Assembly (NCBI GenBank): GCA_036971715.1
Contig: JAVHJL010000009.1
Span: forward strand, 1,550,001 to 1,614,000
Direction of reading: 5' to 3'
Length of the DNA: 64,000 nt
Source of the DNA: Arthrobotrys musiformis
Lineage: Eukaryota; Ascomycota; Orbiliomycetes; Orbiliales; Orbiliaceae
Made by a program: the position numbers and the translations under genes. Position 1 is the first letter of the stretch; each line of letters opens with the position of its first letter. Under the pieces are notes generated by a model that saw only the letters and a list, made by a program, of their open reading frames with translations, searched no databases and was not told the origin of the DNA. Shown one piece after another: positions 32,993 to 44,839 of this stretch.

Positions 32993-34428
32993 CGGCCAAT
33001 ATTAATCTGGCCGTGGGCGCAGACCCCCCAGCGGTGTCAGTGACCACCCTCCCCACAGAGCTCACATTCCTCATCCTATCCTTCCTCTCCCCCAAAGACT
33101 ACAAAAAGTTTTCCTCCATTTCAAAGACATGCCGAAATGCATGCATCCCTTTCATCTTCCGACACATCAGACTATTCCCCGAAAACATCCCCCTCTGGAA
33201 AAATAACCCCCAGATCTGCCTCGCCGTCCGTCGGGTCTCCCTCTACACTTTACAACATGGGCGCGATAATGTCGCACAACTGTTGGACTTCTGGAGGGTC
33301 TGCACTAATGCGGTGGGGTTATTCCCCCACATCACGGGTATAAAACTTTTATACCTTAGTACTTCGTTCTACCTCCAACGGAAAGACCTCAGCGAGAGAG
33401 ATTCCCTGGATGTTAAGCATCTACAACTAGATAATCGAATTTTCAGCGCTATATTTTCTACGTTGTCAACTTTCCCGTTCTACTATACAACGCTGAAAAG
33501 GATACATATCGAAATGGATAGATTCGGGGCGATAGATGAGATTGCCCTGCTCGAAATCTCGGATGAGAACCAATACTTTCTAGATTCCACAGATAGGGTG
33601 ATGGCAGGGGCGGGGTTGGATCATACCCCCTTCCCGCGTGGGGTGGAAGAGGCAACCTTAACTTCGCGGGAGGTACATTTTACCCTTCCAGGTTATAATA
33701 TGCACAGCTTCACCTCCCTCCAATACTGCCAGGATTCATTGAGCAGCTTTAGTATACTCGGTACCCCCGCGGACCCAGTGGCCCAACGCACACGATTGAG
33801 GGATGCATATATAGAAAACCCGGTTGTGGGACCTAAGGTCCCAGAATACACATACCCCAACGTCACGACCCTCTGCGTGAGTAGTTCGTTCATGGTGAAC
33901 GAATACTTCTACGAACTCCCCGCTCGTTTCCCGAATGTGACTGAGTTAAGGGTGCATGATCATAGTGCGAGGTTGGGGTTGGTCCTCACGGGGCAACTAG
34001 AGGAAGTTACCTCAATGCTGAGGGAGTTTAAGAAGCTGAAAGGCGTGATACTACCCTGGCCGTTGAAAGAGGTTGATGATTTTGACTGGGAGAGGCCAGG
34101 TTGGGATCCCGTACCCCCGGTCCCGGTCGAAGAGATAGAAGCAATAGTAACATCATGGTTGCAAGACCTTGAGTTAAAATATCTGGACAAAATGGCATTT
34201 TGGTCTTGGAACGGCACTGGGAAGGATACCCGCTGCGACGCCGTTATTTTTACAGCCGCGAGATCTTGGAGAGAAGAGAAAGGGAGTAAAGGGTTGGGTA
34301 TAAAAAGGGTCAACTGCGGGACGAGAGAAGAAATGTTTCCGATTTTAGGGAAGGGGTGGAAACCAGTTTGCTGGATTGACTATTCCAAGCAGATGGCGAG
34401 GGAGGGGCTGGTGATCGGGGCGTATTGA
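32989..34428 (+). CDS. F-box protein, paralogue 5
   Basis: Single-exon gene of 479 residues on the plus strand. The F-box is at about residues 19-60 (VTTLPTELTFLILSFLSPKD, then FSSISKTCRNAC). The body repeats the family phrases (FPHITGIKLLYL, YPNVTTLCVS, FPNVTELRVHD), suggesting an irregular leucine-rich substrate-binding fold. The C-terminus (WFLED-less here) ends in a Cys- and Trp-containing tail (GWKPVCWIDY). Predicted SCF ubiquitin-ligase adaptor; target unknown. Same architecture and lack of introns as the minus-strand cluster at 11-20 kb, but in opposite orientation and separated from it by GFA1, the serine dehydratase and the Esc2-like gene. Confidence 0.85.
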   Translation: MTANINLAVGADPPAVSVTTLPTELTFLILSFLSPKDYKKFSSISKTCRNACIPFIFRHIRLFPENIPLWKNNPQICLAVRRVSLYTLQHGRDNVAQLLDFWRVCTNAVGLFPHITGIKLLYLSTSFYLQRKDLSERDSLDVKHLQLDNRIFSAIFSTLSTFPFYYTTLKRIHIEMDRFGAIDEIALLEISDENQYFLDSTDRVMAGAGLDHTPFPRGVEEATLTSREVHFTLPGYNMHSFTSLQYCQDSLSSFSILGTPADPVAQRTRLRDAYIENPVVGPKVPEYTYPNVTTLCVSSSFMVNEYFYELPARFPNVTELRVHDHSARLGLVLTGQLEEVTSMLREFKKLKGVILPWPLKEVDDFDWERPGWDPVPPVPVEEIEAIVTSWLQDLELKYLDKMAFWSWNGTGKDTRCDAVIFTAARSWREEKGSKGLGIKRVNCGTREEMFPILGKGWKPVCWIDYSKQMAREGLVIGAY

Positions 34429-35459
34429 CATTGCAAATATTAGAACTACAATATGTAGAACTACCATCTCTAGGCAATATACAACCCATCTAGTGGCTTC
34501 AGGTATATCGAATCGCTCGAACCGATTAATTACGACTGCATATTCCAACTACTATACTGGCCCCATTTTAATATTGACCGAAATGAAGGTTTCAGTGGAT
34601 CAGAGGTAGATAATAGCCCGTTGGGTCGTCATCAAGAACTCTATACATGTGCGCCATACGCTATACGTATATACGAGGAATGAAGGGATAGAACATATGA
34701 CGACTACAATTTTATACACAGTCGATCTCTAATTCCACCTAATATACCCGGTTCTAACACCTACTCCACTACCATATCCGCGCCATGATGTTTAATTAGA
34801 CCCGGCGTCTGTGATACACTAGAGATTCGAATAGTACGTCCTCGGTTTTGCAAGAACCAACGCACAGGAGTGTGGTATTCTGGTATGAGGGAAATCAAGC
34901 CTCTCACGTGATGCTCCACGAGGGTCGCAGCCAGAAATTTGGGCCGTTCTGCTTGCAGCCGGCAGCGCAGCCTGACTCGATCAATCGAATCGGGACCAAA
35001 GGGGCAGCCAGCCGAACTGGGCGAATTATCGCATCAAAACCCCCACCGCCCAAACAAAAACCACCCTGGATTCAATTGAATCCCTTTTTCCCTCTCTTAT
35101 AACTATAGCGAGTAAATCCCAAACCCCGGGTCACCCAGTTTTTTTTTTTTTTTTTTTTTTCCTCCCTCCGCTCCACTTCACTCCACTCAATTGCAAGCCA
35201 CAGGCCTTCACCACCGGCGCGGCGGCGCACTCGATTCCTAATCTGCATTTGCATGTGCGTTTGCATCTTGTAATTATAACAGAACAGTCAGGTGGCCCCC
35301 GTTATAGTTGGACCATACGTCGTACGTCCCGGACTACAACGGATTGGGCAGTACGATCTCGTCGCACAAGCCCCGAGGGCGGTCATTCATTATACAAATC
35401 GCCCAAGTGGCGAGTGTGGCAATTGGCAGGTAGTACAGACCTAGAGCACAGTGGGCGGG
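34429..35459. other. Spacer between F-box paralogues 5 and 6
   Basis: About 1 kb with no supportable gene. Includes a 22-nt poly-T tract (35139-35160) and a pyrimidine-rich stretch after it, about 300 nt upstream of the next F-box ATG. Confidence 0.5.
35139..35160. repeat. Poly-T tract (22 nt)
   Basis: Uninterrupted run of 22 T, followed by CCTCCC. It lies in the upstream region of F-box paralogue 6; such tracts act as nucleosome-poor promoter elements in fungi, which is inference here. Confidence 0.6.
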
Positions 35460-36800
35460 ATGGATCTCTCAGGCCTCCCCCCGGAGCTCTTGCTCATGAT
35501 AACCACCTACCTCACCCATCCGGACCTCAAACTCCTCTCCCAAACCTCCAAACTCTGCCGTTCGATCTGTCTCCCCTCTCTCTTTCACGGGCTCTACATA
35601 GACACCACCACCCCCGCCGCATTCTCTCCGGGTGGTAGTTTATACAACGTCCGTACCCACGTAAAACACATCTCCATCGATGCTTCCCAACGGATATCCT
35701 TCGACGGGTGTACCCAAGAAGTCGAGAAAACGGTAGATTATCTAAGGATATGCGCTCGGGGCCTACAACTTTTCCCAAACCTGACGAGTCTATTAGTCAT
35801 CATCAGAAGTTTGGAAGGGAAGTACTTGGACGTCAAAGAATTACAGGGGGTGCAAAAGCAGTTGGTCTGGGCGTTATTCGAGACTATATCCGCCAGAACA
35901 ACATACGGGAAGAAAGGGGTTCTGGACTCCGTTGAGGAACTGGAATTCACATTCATAGACGAAGGCGGGGAATACATCCCCGAATCCCAAAAGTTGGAAT
36001 GGACCGTCGACCGTCTATCGGAAGAAAACCAACGGTTTCTTAAATTAGGCGAGAATGGGCTGGAGGAAGGTCGACATAAGTTTCCTCGAGGGTTGAGCGT
36101 CAAGGAAGCACAACTTAACTTCTTTACCATGGCTAAATTCCCCTGTCCGGATTACTTCTTCAACCCCTTCTGGACGCTCCAAGGATCGACGGAAACCCTC
36201 ACAAAACTGGCGTTATGCGGCGAATTCGGGACCCAGAACGAAATCACCGCCGCCATAGGACCCGGTGGGGGGACGGCCGAGAAACCGGTACTATTCGCTC
36301 TCCCGCAAACAATCACCTTCCCGAACGTCAAGGAACTATTCGTGACGAGACAGTACATGTACCCCGTCTTCTTCTCGGAGATAAGTTGGCGTTGTCCCAA
36401 TGTTGCGCTGCTGAAGGTTGTGGTTACGGAACACGATTTGTGTCATTTATCGCTGGAGGCGGTGGAGGAGATATACATCGCTCTAAGGGCGATGAAGCAT
36501 TTAAAATTCTTCATCGTGCCCGGCCCTAATCTTGAGCTCGAGGAGGACTTGGGTCCAGAGGAGTTAGTAGCCATGTGGGAGAGGGCGATGGAAGGATGGG
36601 TTGAGTGCGGGATGCATGAGTTGGAGCAAACGATATTTGTAATGCGTTCTATGGAACCGGATGAAGACGGATGGAGAATCGGTGGGGTCAGCGTTGAGGT
36701 TATCAGGGAGTACCGGGAAATGACGAATCAAATTTGTTATAGACTGCACTTTTCCAAGATACCCCGCATGAAGCTGGACGGGTTTTCGTATCAGGAGTAA
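35460..36800 (+). CDS. F-box protein, paralogue 6
   Basis: Single-exon gene; the first ATG (35460) gives 446 residues and places the F-box at the very N-terminus (MDLSGLPPELLLMITTYL, then LLSQTSKLCRSIC). An upstream in-frame GTG at 35451 is not needed. The body has the family phrases FPNLTSLLVII, FPNVKELFVTR and CPNVALLKVVV, with an irregular leucine-rich pattern. The C-terminus (LEQTIFVMRS, then a tail with MKLDGFSYQE) corresponds to the LEKVTF-type ending of the other members. Predicted SCF adaptor, substrate unknown. Only 136 nt separate its stop from the stop of the convergent aminotransferase gene. Confidence 0.85.
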   Translation: MDLSGLPPELLLMITTYLTHPDLKLLSQTSKLCRSICLPSLFHGLYIDTTTPAAFSPGGSLYNVRTHVKHISIDASQRISFDGCTQEVEKTVDYLRICARGLQLFPNLTSLLVIIRSLEGKYLDVKELQGVQKQLVWALFETISARTTYGKKGVLDSVEELEFTFIDEGGEYIPESQKLEWTVDRLSEENQRFLKLGENGLEEGRHKFPRGLSVKEAQLNFFTMAKFPCPDYFFNPFWTLQGSTETLTKLALCGEFGTQNEITAAIGPGGGTAEKPVLFALPQTITFPNVKELFVTRQYMYPVFFSEISWRCPNVALLKVVVTEHDLCHLSLEAVEEIYIALRAMKHLKFFIVPGPNLELEEDLGPEELVAMWERAMEGWVECGMHELEQTIFVMRSMEPDEDGWRIGGVSVEVIREYREMTNQICYRLHFSKIPRMKLDGFSYQE

Positions 36801-36936
36801 GTATTTTTCTTTGTTAAAGAGAATAGTTTTTATATTTAGCATAGAGTATTTTTTGCCCATTAATCGCAAGCTAGCGGGCCATTTTGTATAGAAAAAAGTA
36901 TGGACACGAATTGATTTTGATGCAAAAGAAAAAGGA

Positions 36937-38531
36937 TTATTCAACTTCGTTCGCGACATCCTCAACGGCTTTGGTGAAGATCTCGCATCCTTGCTTCATT
37001 TCCTCCTCACTGATCGTTAGCGGAGGAATAAACCTAATCGTTTCGTAGATGCTAGTGGTTAATGTGAGCATATCGTTCTGCAAGCACTTTGCTTGAACTT
37101 TGCTCGATATCCCAGCTGGAACGTCCTTCGGTGTTAAGGTTGGGAATGTCGGAGAGTTGAATTCCAGACCGATCATGAGCCCCAAGCCGCGGACATCCTT
37201 TATCAGGCGGCCTGTCTTGGGGGATGCCTTGAGGGCGCCTAGGCAGTCGAGCAGTTGCTTCGACCTAAATCACCAATTAGCATTCACGAGCCCGTCTTTA
37301 TATGGCGTGCTCAGATCATAATGAATATACCTAGCAGCCACATTCTCCAGCACCTTCTCCTCCTGCATAACCTCTGCACAAGCCACGCCAGCTGCGCAAG
37401 CAACCGCGTTCCCACCATAAGTACCCCCCATGCTGCCTGGATTCTGCCTATCCATCAGCTCTTTGTTCGCCGCAATCCCGCTAAGCGGCAAACCATTTGC
37501 AATCCCCTTCGCCATAACCAGAATGTCTGGTCTAACGTTCCAATGTTCCGCTGCAAAGTATTTCCCTGTCCTACCGAATCCGCTCTGGACTTCGTCTAAA
37601 ATCAGGAGGATGCCGTGTTCATCGCAAAGTTTGCGAACCGCAGGTAAAAATCCCGGTGGTGGAACGACATAGCCTCCCTCGCCTAGGACGGGTTCGATGA
37701 GTATAGCAGCCGTATCCGACGCCGCGGATTGTTGCTTCAGCAATACCTTCAACTCATGTATCGGATTCCCACAACAATTCTCAAATCCCACAGTTTCGTT
37801 CCCAGCAGCGACAGCGCATTGTGTACAATACGGAAACGGCGCAGTGAGCACACCGGGCATGAAAGGTGCGAATCCCGAGCTGTAGACCGTTTTACTCTTG
37901 GTGAGGCCCATGGTACCGAACGTACGGCCGTGGTAGGAGCCCTGCATTACTATCACATTCTGACGTTTTGTCGCCATTCGTGCTAGCTTGATAGATGCCT
38001 CTACTGCTTCTGCGCCGGAGTTCCAGAAGAAGAAGGTGTCGAGCGACGGGTCTGGCATTACTGGCTTCAGCTTCTCTATCAGAGAGAGCATGGGCTCGTG
38101 CATGGCGATGTTTACTTGGCCGTGGACGAGGGTGGAGAGTTGGGATTGTGCTGCTGCCGTTACTTTTGGATGGCAGTGGCCTGTATTCTCCCATGAAGAT
38201 TTAGACGACGGCTCTTGAACGTATGCTTGAGGAGAGGAGGGGTACCTAAGTTGGTAACTCCAATCCCCGCCGTGAAATCGAGTAATTTTCGCCCCTCATC
38301 GGTCCAGACGAAGCTTCCAGCGCCTTGTCATCCATCAATTAGCTACAGTTTTTGTGTTGAAGCGGAGGAAATCCAACAAACCTCTCGTTAAGACGACATT
38401 TGACAGGCGGCCAATTCCCTAGTAAACGAAGAGACAAGCATTGTTTAGCGGGCCGAATAGACAGGGGAAAAGGAATAGCTTACCTTGGCGATATGTTGGA
38501 CTCCAAACGCTGCTCTGGCGGTGGCAGCCAT
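36937..38531 (-). CDS. Class III PLP aminotransferase (4-aminobutyrate aminotransferase-like)
   Basis: Exons on the minus strand: 38531-38484, 38418-38382, 38323-38246, 38180-37331 and 37264-36937; 1341 nt, 446 residues. Motifs: FVWTDEGRKLLDFTAGIGVT near the start, FFWNSGAEAVEASIKLAR, GSYHGRTFGTMGLTKS, LILDEVQSGFGRTGK (Asp binding the PLP ring nitrogen) and VMAKGIANGLPLSG with the PLP Lys at about residue 279. The family uses omega-amino donors such as GABA, ornithine or beta-alanine with a keto acid; the bacterial-type GabT/AGXT2 branch fits best, but the exact substrate cannot be read. A Cys-rich insert (PYCTQCAV, then ENCCGNP) is notable. The two short exons (48 and 37 nt) are supported by clean phase closure into HIAKGIGRLSNVVLTRGAG. 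The N-terminus (MAATARAAFG) could be a weak mitochondrial presequence. Confidence 0.88.
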
Positions 38532-41100
38532 CGTATATGCTATAATATCGAGAGAAAATTTGCGAAGCTTTTACTGGACTGTAGATGAGGGGTATCGATT
38601 GAATCTAAAGAAGAATAGAAAAGGAAAAGGGAAAAGAAGAATCCCAACGGCTCGGGTTCTCGAAGGATAACGGCTTGTGGAATCTCGGGCTGTGGGGATG
38701 ATGCGGGACGGGTTTGGGGTTTCTGGCCAATGAGACCGAACCGAATGTAAGCGTCGGAAGACGCCGGTCGGTTTCACGTACTGCGGTCGGTCGGTATTGC
38801 CATTGTACTCCTCCTCGTCGTCTTCCTCCGTATGCACGTTAAATTGATGCGCTCCTACGGCCTTGAAGGCTCGTACGATGGCTTTTTTTATCACGTATTA
38901 AATTTTGGGGCGATTATCGTTGTTTCGCTAAAATGTTTAAAAGATTTCGTTTTGGCTGGCACATGGTGTGCCCGCGCACGTGTGTGGGGTTATATACCGG
39001 TTGTTATGATCGTATGGGGATTTGGTTGGTTACCGCTGGCCCGGACGGCAGTTTTATCCTGGTATGGGGCGTTCTGGCCAATTAATTGGTGATATATACC
39101 TTGAGCCTTGCATGCCGCTGCTGCAGAATTTTGTCTTGGGACTTGGTGTTCGTGTTCAGGGTTCGAGGTATGCTATCGTATAGGGAAAACAGCAAGAGGC
39201 TATAGTCAGTAACTACTATGTATATCTAAGTATTTACAATTACATTAATAGGATCGAAGGCGCTGATATACTTGTATATACCCGTCACGGTGGTACCCAT
39301 ACCATTATGACATCCTTCTAATTTGTAGAAATCAATACAGTACTAGCACAATTATTACGTATGTATAGATGATTCTAGGGCTCTACGAACTAAATTTATA
39401 AGTGGCCTGGAAGCGGCCTTCTCATTTCCTATAATTAAAACTTTGGTTTATCATAAAATCGAGAAACAGCGGTATTTCCTTGATAACTGGATTATTTAAG
39501 AGAATAGTCTATACAATGAGTCAAGGCGATTGTCTCTAAAACAAATCACATTTCAAATTCAAACATATGAAAGTTGGCGCACTTAACAACGCCTATGGTA
39601 TGATTTGCACGTGATCTGGGTTCAAAAGGCTGTTTTTTCGGTGGGTTGATTAATTGCGGTAAAATTGGCATGGCTGCGGGCTCTAGAGCTCTAAGGCCAG
39701 GCAGTGTGTATTGAAGACCGCCATGCCCTGTTTTCTTTAGTGCTAGCAGCCTATTATATTGCCGTATATGCTTCCAGATCTAGGTATCTAGTACGAGACG
39801 GAGAATATTCTCGAGGAGGCTGCATATGTTATATAAGCAGCGTAATTTCGACGAGGGTCACGATCATGATGCCAATTATTAATGAGACAGTAGCTGGGAA
39901 TACCTAGTTGATATTCTCAATTGATCAACGTAAACTAAATTGTAGCACAGCGTAGAGAAGGATTCTTAGCTAAATATATATACAAATCGAAAAACTCTAG
40001 CTGCTGGATCTATGGATGGGGGTTAGTCTCAGTTAATGTAATTTCGGGACCAGCTGGTCAGGCCACGGGCGATGCATAGCAATGGGTTTTGAATATTCTG
40101 AGCCGAGTTATAACGTTATGGCGAGCGCATGCCTCGGGATCTCGAGGGTAATAGCTACATAGGAGACTTCTACCCTTTTCATACCATGGAAGCGCTTGTG
40201 GCCTGCTGAGCGTCTGGGAACGAGACTAAATATGGAAGAACAGCCCTTGGTTTTTTAAAAGACAAGACAAATACCTGGAAAAGAGTTAGAATGATAAGAG
40301 ACTAAAAACACTAATATCAATCTATTTAAGTTTTTAGGGAGTACTTGGGTTTCCTGCGATCGAGAGAAAGAGCTTATTTGGCTATCGGGGCTATCTGCGT
40401 AGCTGCAGATAGTACTACATACTACAGACAAAAAACTTACATGCACCTAGGACACTTGTCCTAAACCCACGTGGGGCTTCTTTTCGAAATTACCTACAAG
40501 TTTGGTATCTGTGGAATCTTGTAAATTAACCACATGGCAAGTCCTCGGGGTATACGGACAGAACCGATATTCTGAAAGTGAAGACACTTAAATTCGTGAC
40601 AGATGATATTTACTATTGGCTATCCCTGCTCTTTCGCCAACCGACCAATCAGTAATGCTTGCCCATATGATATACCCGTGCATATGCATAACGCGTATGT
40701 ATCGAGCTCTTCGTCCTCACGGATTCTGCCGTCTGGCGTTGGGCCTGTTGGAAAATGGTGTGTTGTTTATTCCGCGTCGGGAGACATCCGAGTCCCTCTT
40801 GGCACGGCTTGGCACGGTCATGGCCAACTTTTTCAATTTCAACGAGGACACGCCCCAGCCATCTGAACATCCATCCATCAACCAAACCTCCAACCTCCAA
40901 CCTCCAACTGCACTCCCCATCAGCATCGCCATTTCCTATATCTGCACGAACCCTCAAGCCGTGCCGACAAGCTACACGCCCTTCACATTGTATTCACGTG
41001 CGCCATATAAATATCCCTCGATTCTTCGCGACTCTTGTTGTTGCCCTTCTGCGTGGACACCTAGCAAACACTGGGTAGCGGCCTCTTGAACGACGCCAAA
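38532..41100. other. Divergent intergenic region
   Basis: About 2.6 kb between the divergently transcribed aminotransferase and PRP39 genes, containing both promoters. No ORF has recognisable content, and no RNA gene or repeat stands out. Confidence 0.45.
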
Positions 41101-43759
41101 ATGAGCTACTACCAAAACACCGATCCCCAGGCGATGAACGTCGATGAGAATGCCGAATACGAGGCTGCCAATAAACTCGTAGTATGTTTTACACTTTTTT
41201 CTCGATCTCTGCGACCAGGCGCTAATTGAATTTAAATCGATATTTAGCTAGAGGATAGCGATGACTTCGAGAATTGGGAAAAGTTAATACGCGTCTGCGA
41301 AGGCCTCGAAGGAGGTGGAGGCCTAAACAGAAACTCCTCCCCCCAAGCGATCGCCATGACCAGGAGCGCGTTCGATCGCTTCCTCGCAAAATTCCCGCTA
41401 CTCTTCGGATACTGGAAGAAGTACGCCGACTTGGAGTTCAGCATTGCCGGTACAGAGGCCTCGGAGATGATATACGAGCGCGGAGTCGCCAGCATCACAA
41501 ACTCCGTTGACCTCTGGACCGCCTATTGCAACTTCAAAGTTGATACCAGCCATGATATCGACGTGACTAGAGAGTAAGTTTTCTTTATAAACCAAAAAAG
41601 CCAACTGAACTACATAGAAGGCGAATAACCTAGATTCAACGGCGGGACGAGGGATGTTCCAGTGGTATAAATACTTTATTGGAGAAACCTTGCTGCCGTG
41701 TAATCCCCTTCCGTTGCTTTTCCCCCTCTCCCTCCCCTCTCCCCTCCTTGAAGCGCAAGATCTTTACAAATCTTCTGTCATAACTTCAGTGAAACCTCTC
41801 CGCGATGAAAACCTCACTTTCACATCGTTATCTCTATTTTTCTTCACATCTCTTCTTCACACCTCTCTTTACATCCCCGAGTCTGCGTGCGATTCGTTGC
41901 ACTTCACCAACGGGAATAAGAAACGGAGTCATCTCGGGAGATGGCAAATACACTACAACCGATAGCAAGTTCCTGGACCGGTTGCCAGTATTAGGCTTAG
42001 TTAACGTCTCATTCTGTTTGTTCCTCACGCGCTCTTATCCAATCCCTTCCCCTCGATTTCTGCAAATCTTCATAGGATAGCGAATACTGACAAGAATTTG
42101 CCTGCTAACTATTATAGGTTATTCGAGCGAGGTGCTAATTGTGTCGGCCTTGACTTTCTCGCCCACCCATTTTGGGATAAATATATTGAGTTCGAGGAAA
42201 GACTCGATGCTCACGACAGGATATACGCTATTCTAGACCGCGTTGTTCATATCCCTATGCATCAGTATGCCCGATACTTCGAACGATTCAGGACGATGGC
42301 CCAAACGAGACCTCTTGACGAATTGCTCCCTGCCGACATGCTCGCACAATTCCGACAAGAGGTTGAGAATGAACCACAGCAACCTATTCAGGCCGGTCAT
42401 CAACAGCTGAAAATGGAGCGTGGGGAGCTGGAAATTGAGAGGGAAGTCAGAGCCAGAATCGATGGCTTCCATCTCGAGATTTTCCAGAGAACCCAAACGG
42501 AGACTACAAAGCGATGGACATACGAGCAGGAGGTATGTAGAACTCCTGAGCCTGGATGTTGGATTCATGCTTACAATATCACAGATTAAACGTCCCTACT
42601 TCCACGTGACAGAGCTCGACGAGCCACAACTCATCAATTGGCGAAGATACCTGGATTTCGAGGAGGTTGAAGGAGACTATGCTCGTGTCCAGTTCCTTTA
42701 CGAACGGTGCCTTGTCACCGCATCTTTCTACGACGAATTCTGGTTCCGATACGCAAGATGGATGAGTGCTCAGGACAATAAGGAAGAAGAAGTGCGGAAT
42801 ATTTACCAGCGCGCCTGCATGCTTTATGTTCCCATGAGCAGACCGCAGATCCGTCTGCAATACGCACATTTCGAGGAAATGCACGGCAAACCCGACATGG
42901 CCAAGGATATCATCGAGTCTGTCTTGCTGGCCCTACCCGGATACGTCGAGGCGATTGTTGCTTTGGCCAATACCACTCGCCGAAATGAAGGGTTAGATGC
43001 TGCCCTAAAGGTGTTCTCGGATATCGTCGACAACCCCGCGACCGACCCATACACTAAGGGTGCTATTACGGCGGAGTGGGCTCGCATGGTTTGGAAGAAC
43101 AAGGGCAACATTGAAGAGGCTAGACAACTCTTCCAGAAGAACCACCACTGGTGCTTGGACAGTAGATACTTCTGGATTAACTGGCTGCAGCTTGAGATGG
43201 AACTCCAAACCACACCGGAGACTGAGGCCGCTCAGCACTTGAAGATCCGACAGGTTCACACGGATATCCGAAGACGCGCCAGATTACCGATAGCGACAGT
43301 CAAAGATTTGACACATCTCTACATGAAGTACTTGCAAGAAAGGGGAGGCAAAGAAGCGATGAAGGAGTACCTAACTCTTGATAAAGAAGTCAATGGGTGA
43401 GTTTCTTTTATTTTACATATATTCTAGATTTAGTCTGGGGGATATGCTAACATTTTGCGAATAGGCCCTTCTCTGTTCAATCCGTCAATAAAATAAAGCT
43501 CGCCGAAGACGGCAAGGAAGCAACAACAAATAGAAGGATGCTTTTGGAGAATGGTCACCCAGGAGTCGAGGTTGATGAGGCTGCTATCCGAAGAGGGGAA
43601 AATCCCTACACGAAATACTTCCAGGCTCAAGGCGAAACCCCGGCTCCAAATGGGCAGGTTAGTGCTTAGTTGAACCGATCATATGCGAATCTGACGGTTT
43701 ACTAACATTCGGGTCACGTTTTATTGCGCGTGTAGCCACCCTTGAGACTGGGAGCTTAA
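41101..43759 (+). CDS. PRP39: U1 snRNP component PRP39
   Basis: Exons 41101-41181, 41248-41573, 42118-42532, 42585-43396, 43465-43657 and 43736-43759; 1851 nt, 616 residues. Prp39 is a nuclear HAT-repeat scaffold of the U1 snRNP needed for stable 5' splice-site recognition. HAT repeats (aromatic-x-x-x-Y/F-x-x-x-E patterns) are evident: FLAKFPLLFGYWKKYADLEF, ERGVASITNSVDLWTAYCNF, FLAHPFWDKYIEFEERL, LYERCLVTASFYDEFWFRYA, IRLQYAHFEEMHGKPDMA and RYFWINWLQLEMEL. Phases close at every junction. The last exon encodes only PPLRLGA plus stop. Intron 2 (41574-42117) is 544 nt, several times longer than the others here, and includes a C/T-rich tract (about 41702-41755); skipping it directly joins TRE to LFERGANCVG, as expected for the family. 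Confidence 0.9.
41574..42117 (+). other. PRP39: Unusually long PRP39 intron 2 with candidate cassette exon
   Basis: 544 nt from a GTAAGT donor to a TATAG acceptor preceded by TGCTAAC. Inside, an acceptor at 41632-41633 (AACCTAG) and a GTATAA donor at 41665 would define a 31-nt exon (41634-41664). Its inclusion shifts the frame of exon 3 to a stop a few codons later. Presence of the sites is seen; use of them is inference. Confidence 0.4.
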
Positions 43760-44839
43760 TGGCGACGGCCCTGCGTCTCCTTTATGATTGCGCTTGCTTT
43801 TTGTTCTTTCCCACTACGATATTGCTGTGCTGTGGCCCCCCTTCTTAACACCCCCTCTCGTCCACAGTTTTGCCTAGCACTAATACTGTACTACATCTCA
43901 CGTTGTTGCATTTTCACATGGTAGAAAAATTCTGGGTCTGCATTTTGAACTTTTTTAACCTTCGAACTTCCCCACGTACCCCTTTATGGCCTTTTACTCC
44001 CCTTCGGCAAATATGTATTTTTATATGATTGTAAGCTGTATCTCCAATAGCTTTTTTTCTTTGCGATTTATTCGCTGACGCACCCCTTGACATACCTTTT
44101 GGAAGCGTGGCCGCTATAGTTAATGTCAACCAGTTTCAACTATGGCTTTCATCCCCTTCCTTTTTCTGTTGGTTACTGAAGTACATGGATATATCAAGCC
44201 TACCATTTGTTTCTGATAGTAGATTAGGACCAATCTGAGCCCACCAGGCGAAATTCCACCCTAAGTTCCCGGAATCCTGAACGAAATAGTTTGTGATAGC
44301 CGTTAGCTAGTAAATTTAGTCTCGGTGTTCATAACATGTATGTACACATAGTTACCTATCTATTCCGCCTAAACATAAACGCCGAAAATGGTTCAGATGG
44401 AACGAGACCAGCTCAGATCTATCTATGCGTATGCGTGCTGGAGTTCTCAATTCCATATTAGCCAGTTATGGTTGTTCGCTCCCACGTGGCGGTGGTCGAT
44501 CTTAAGATCTCGCTCGAGTTTCTGAACGAGCGCATTTTCTCGTCCCTAGATACTCGCTCGTGAAAAAAAAAATTAATCTCTACCCCGTTTCAGTTTGATT
44601 CCACTCCTCTACAGATTTCATCTTCTTACTCTGTAACAGAAATTTAAAGCTATTCGTCATCATACTCCATCACGATATTAAGTTTCCAACCTTAATCTTG
44701 AATGAACGTTTGATATATTCCACCAATCTGTTCCTTATTTCCTAAACGCCGAAGGAAGCGCCATATATCTTTTTACGACTCATATCGACTAATAATATTA
44801 GTAATTGACTAATTGATTAAATCCTTGGAGATATTCGTC
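43760..44839. other. Intergenic region
   Basis: 3' flank of PRP39 and upstream region of the Fic gene, about 1.1 kb. A/T-rich near 44560-44800; no gene, repeat or RNA signature seen. Confidence 0.5.
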
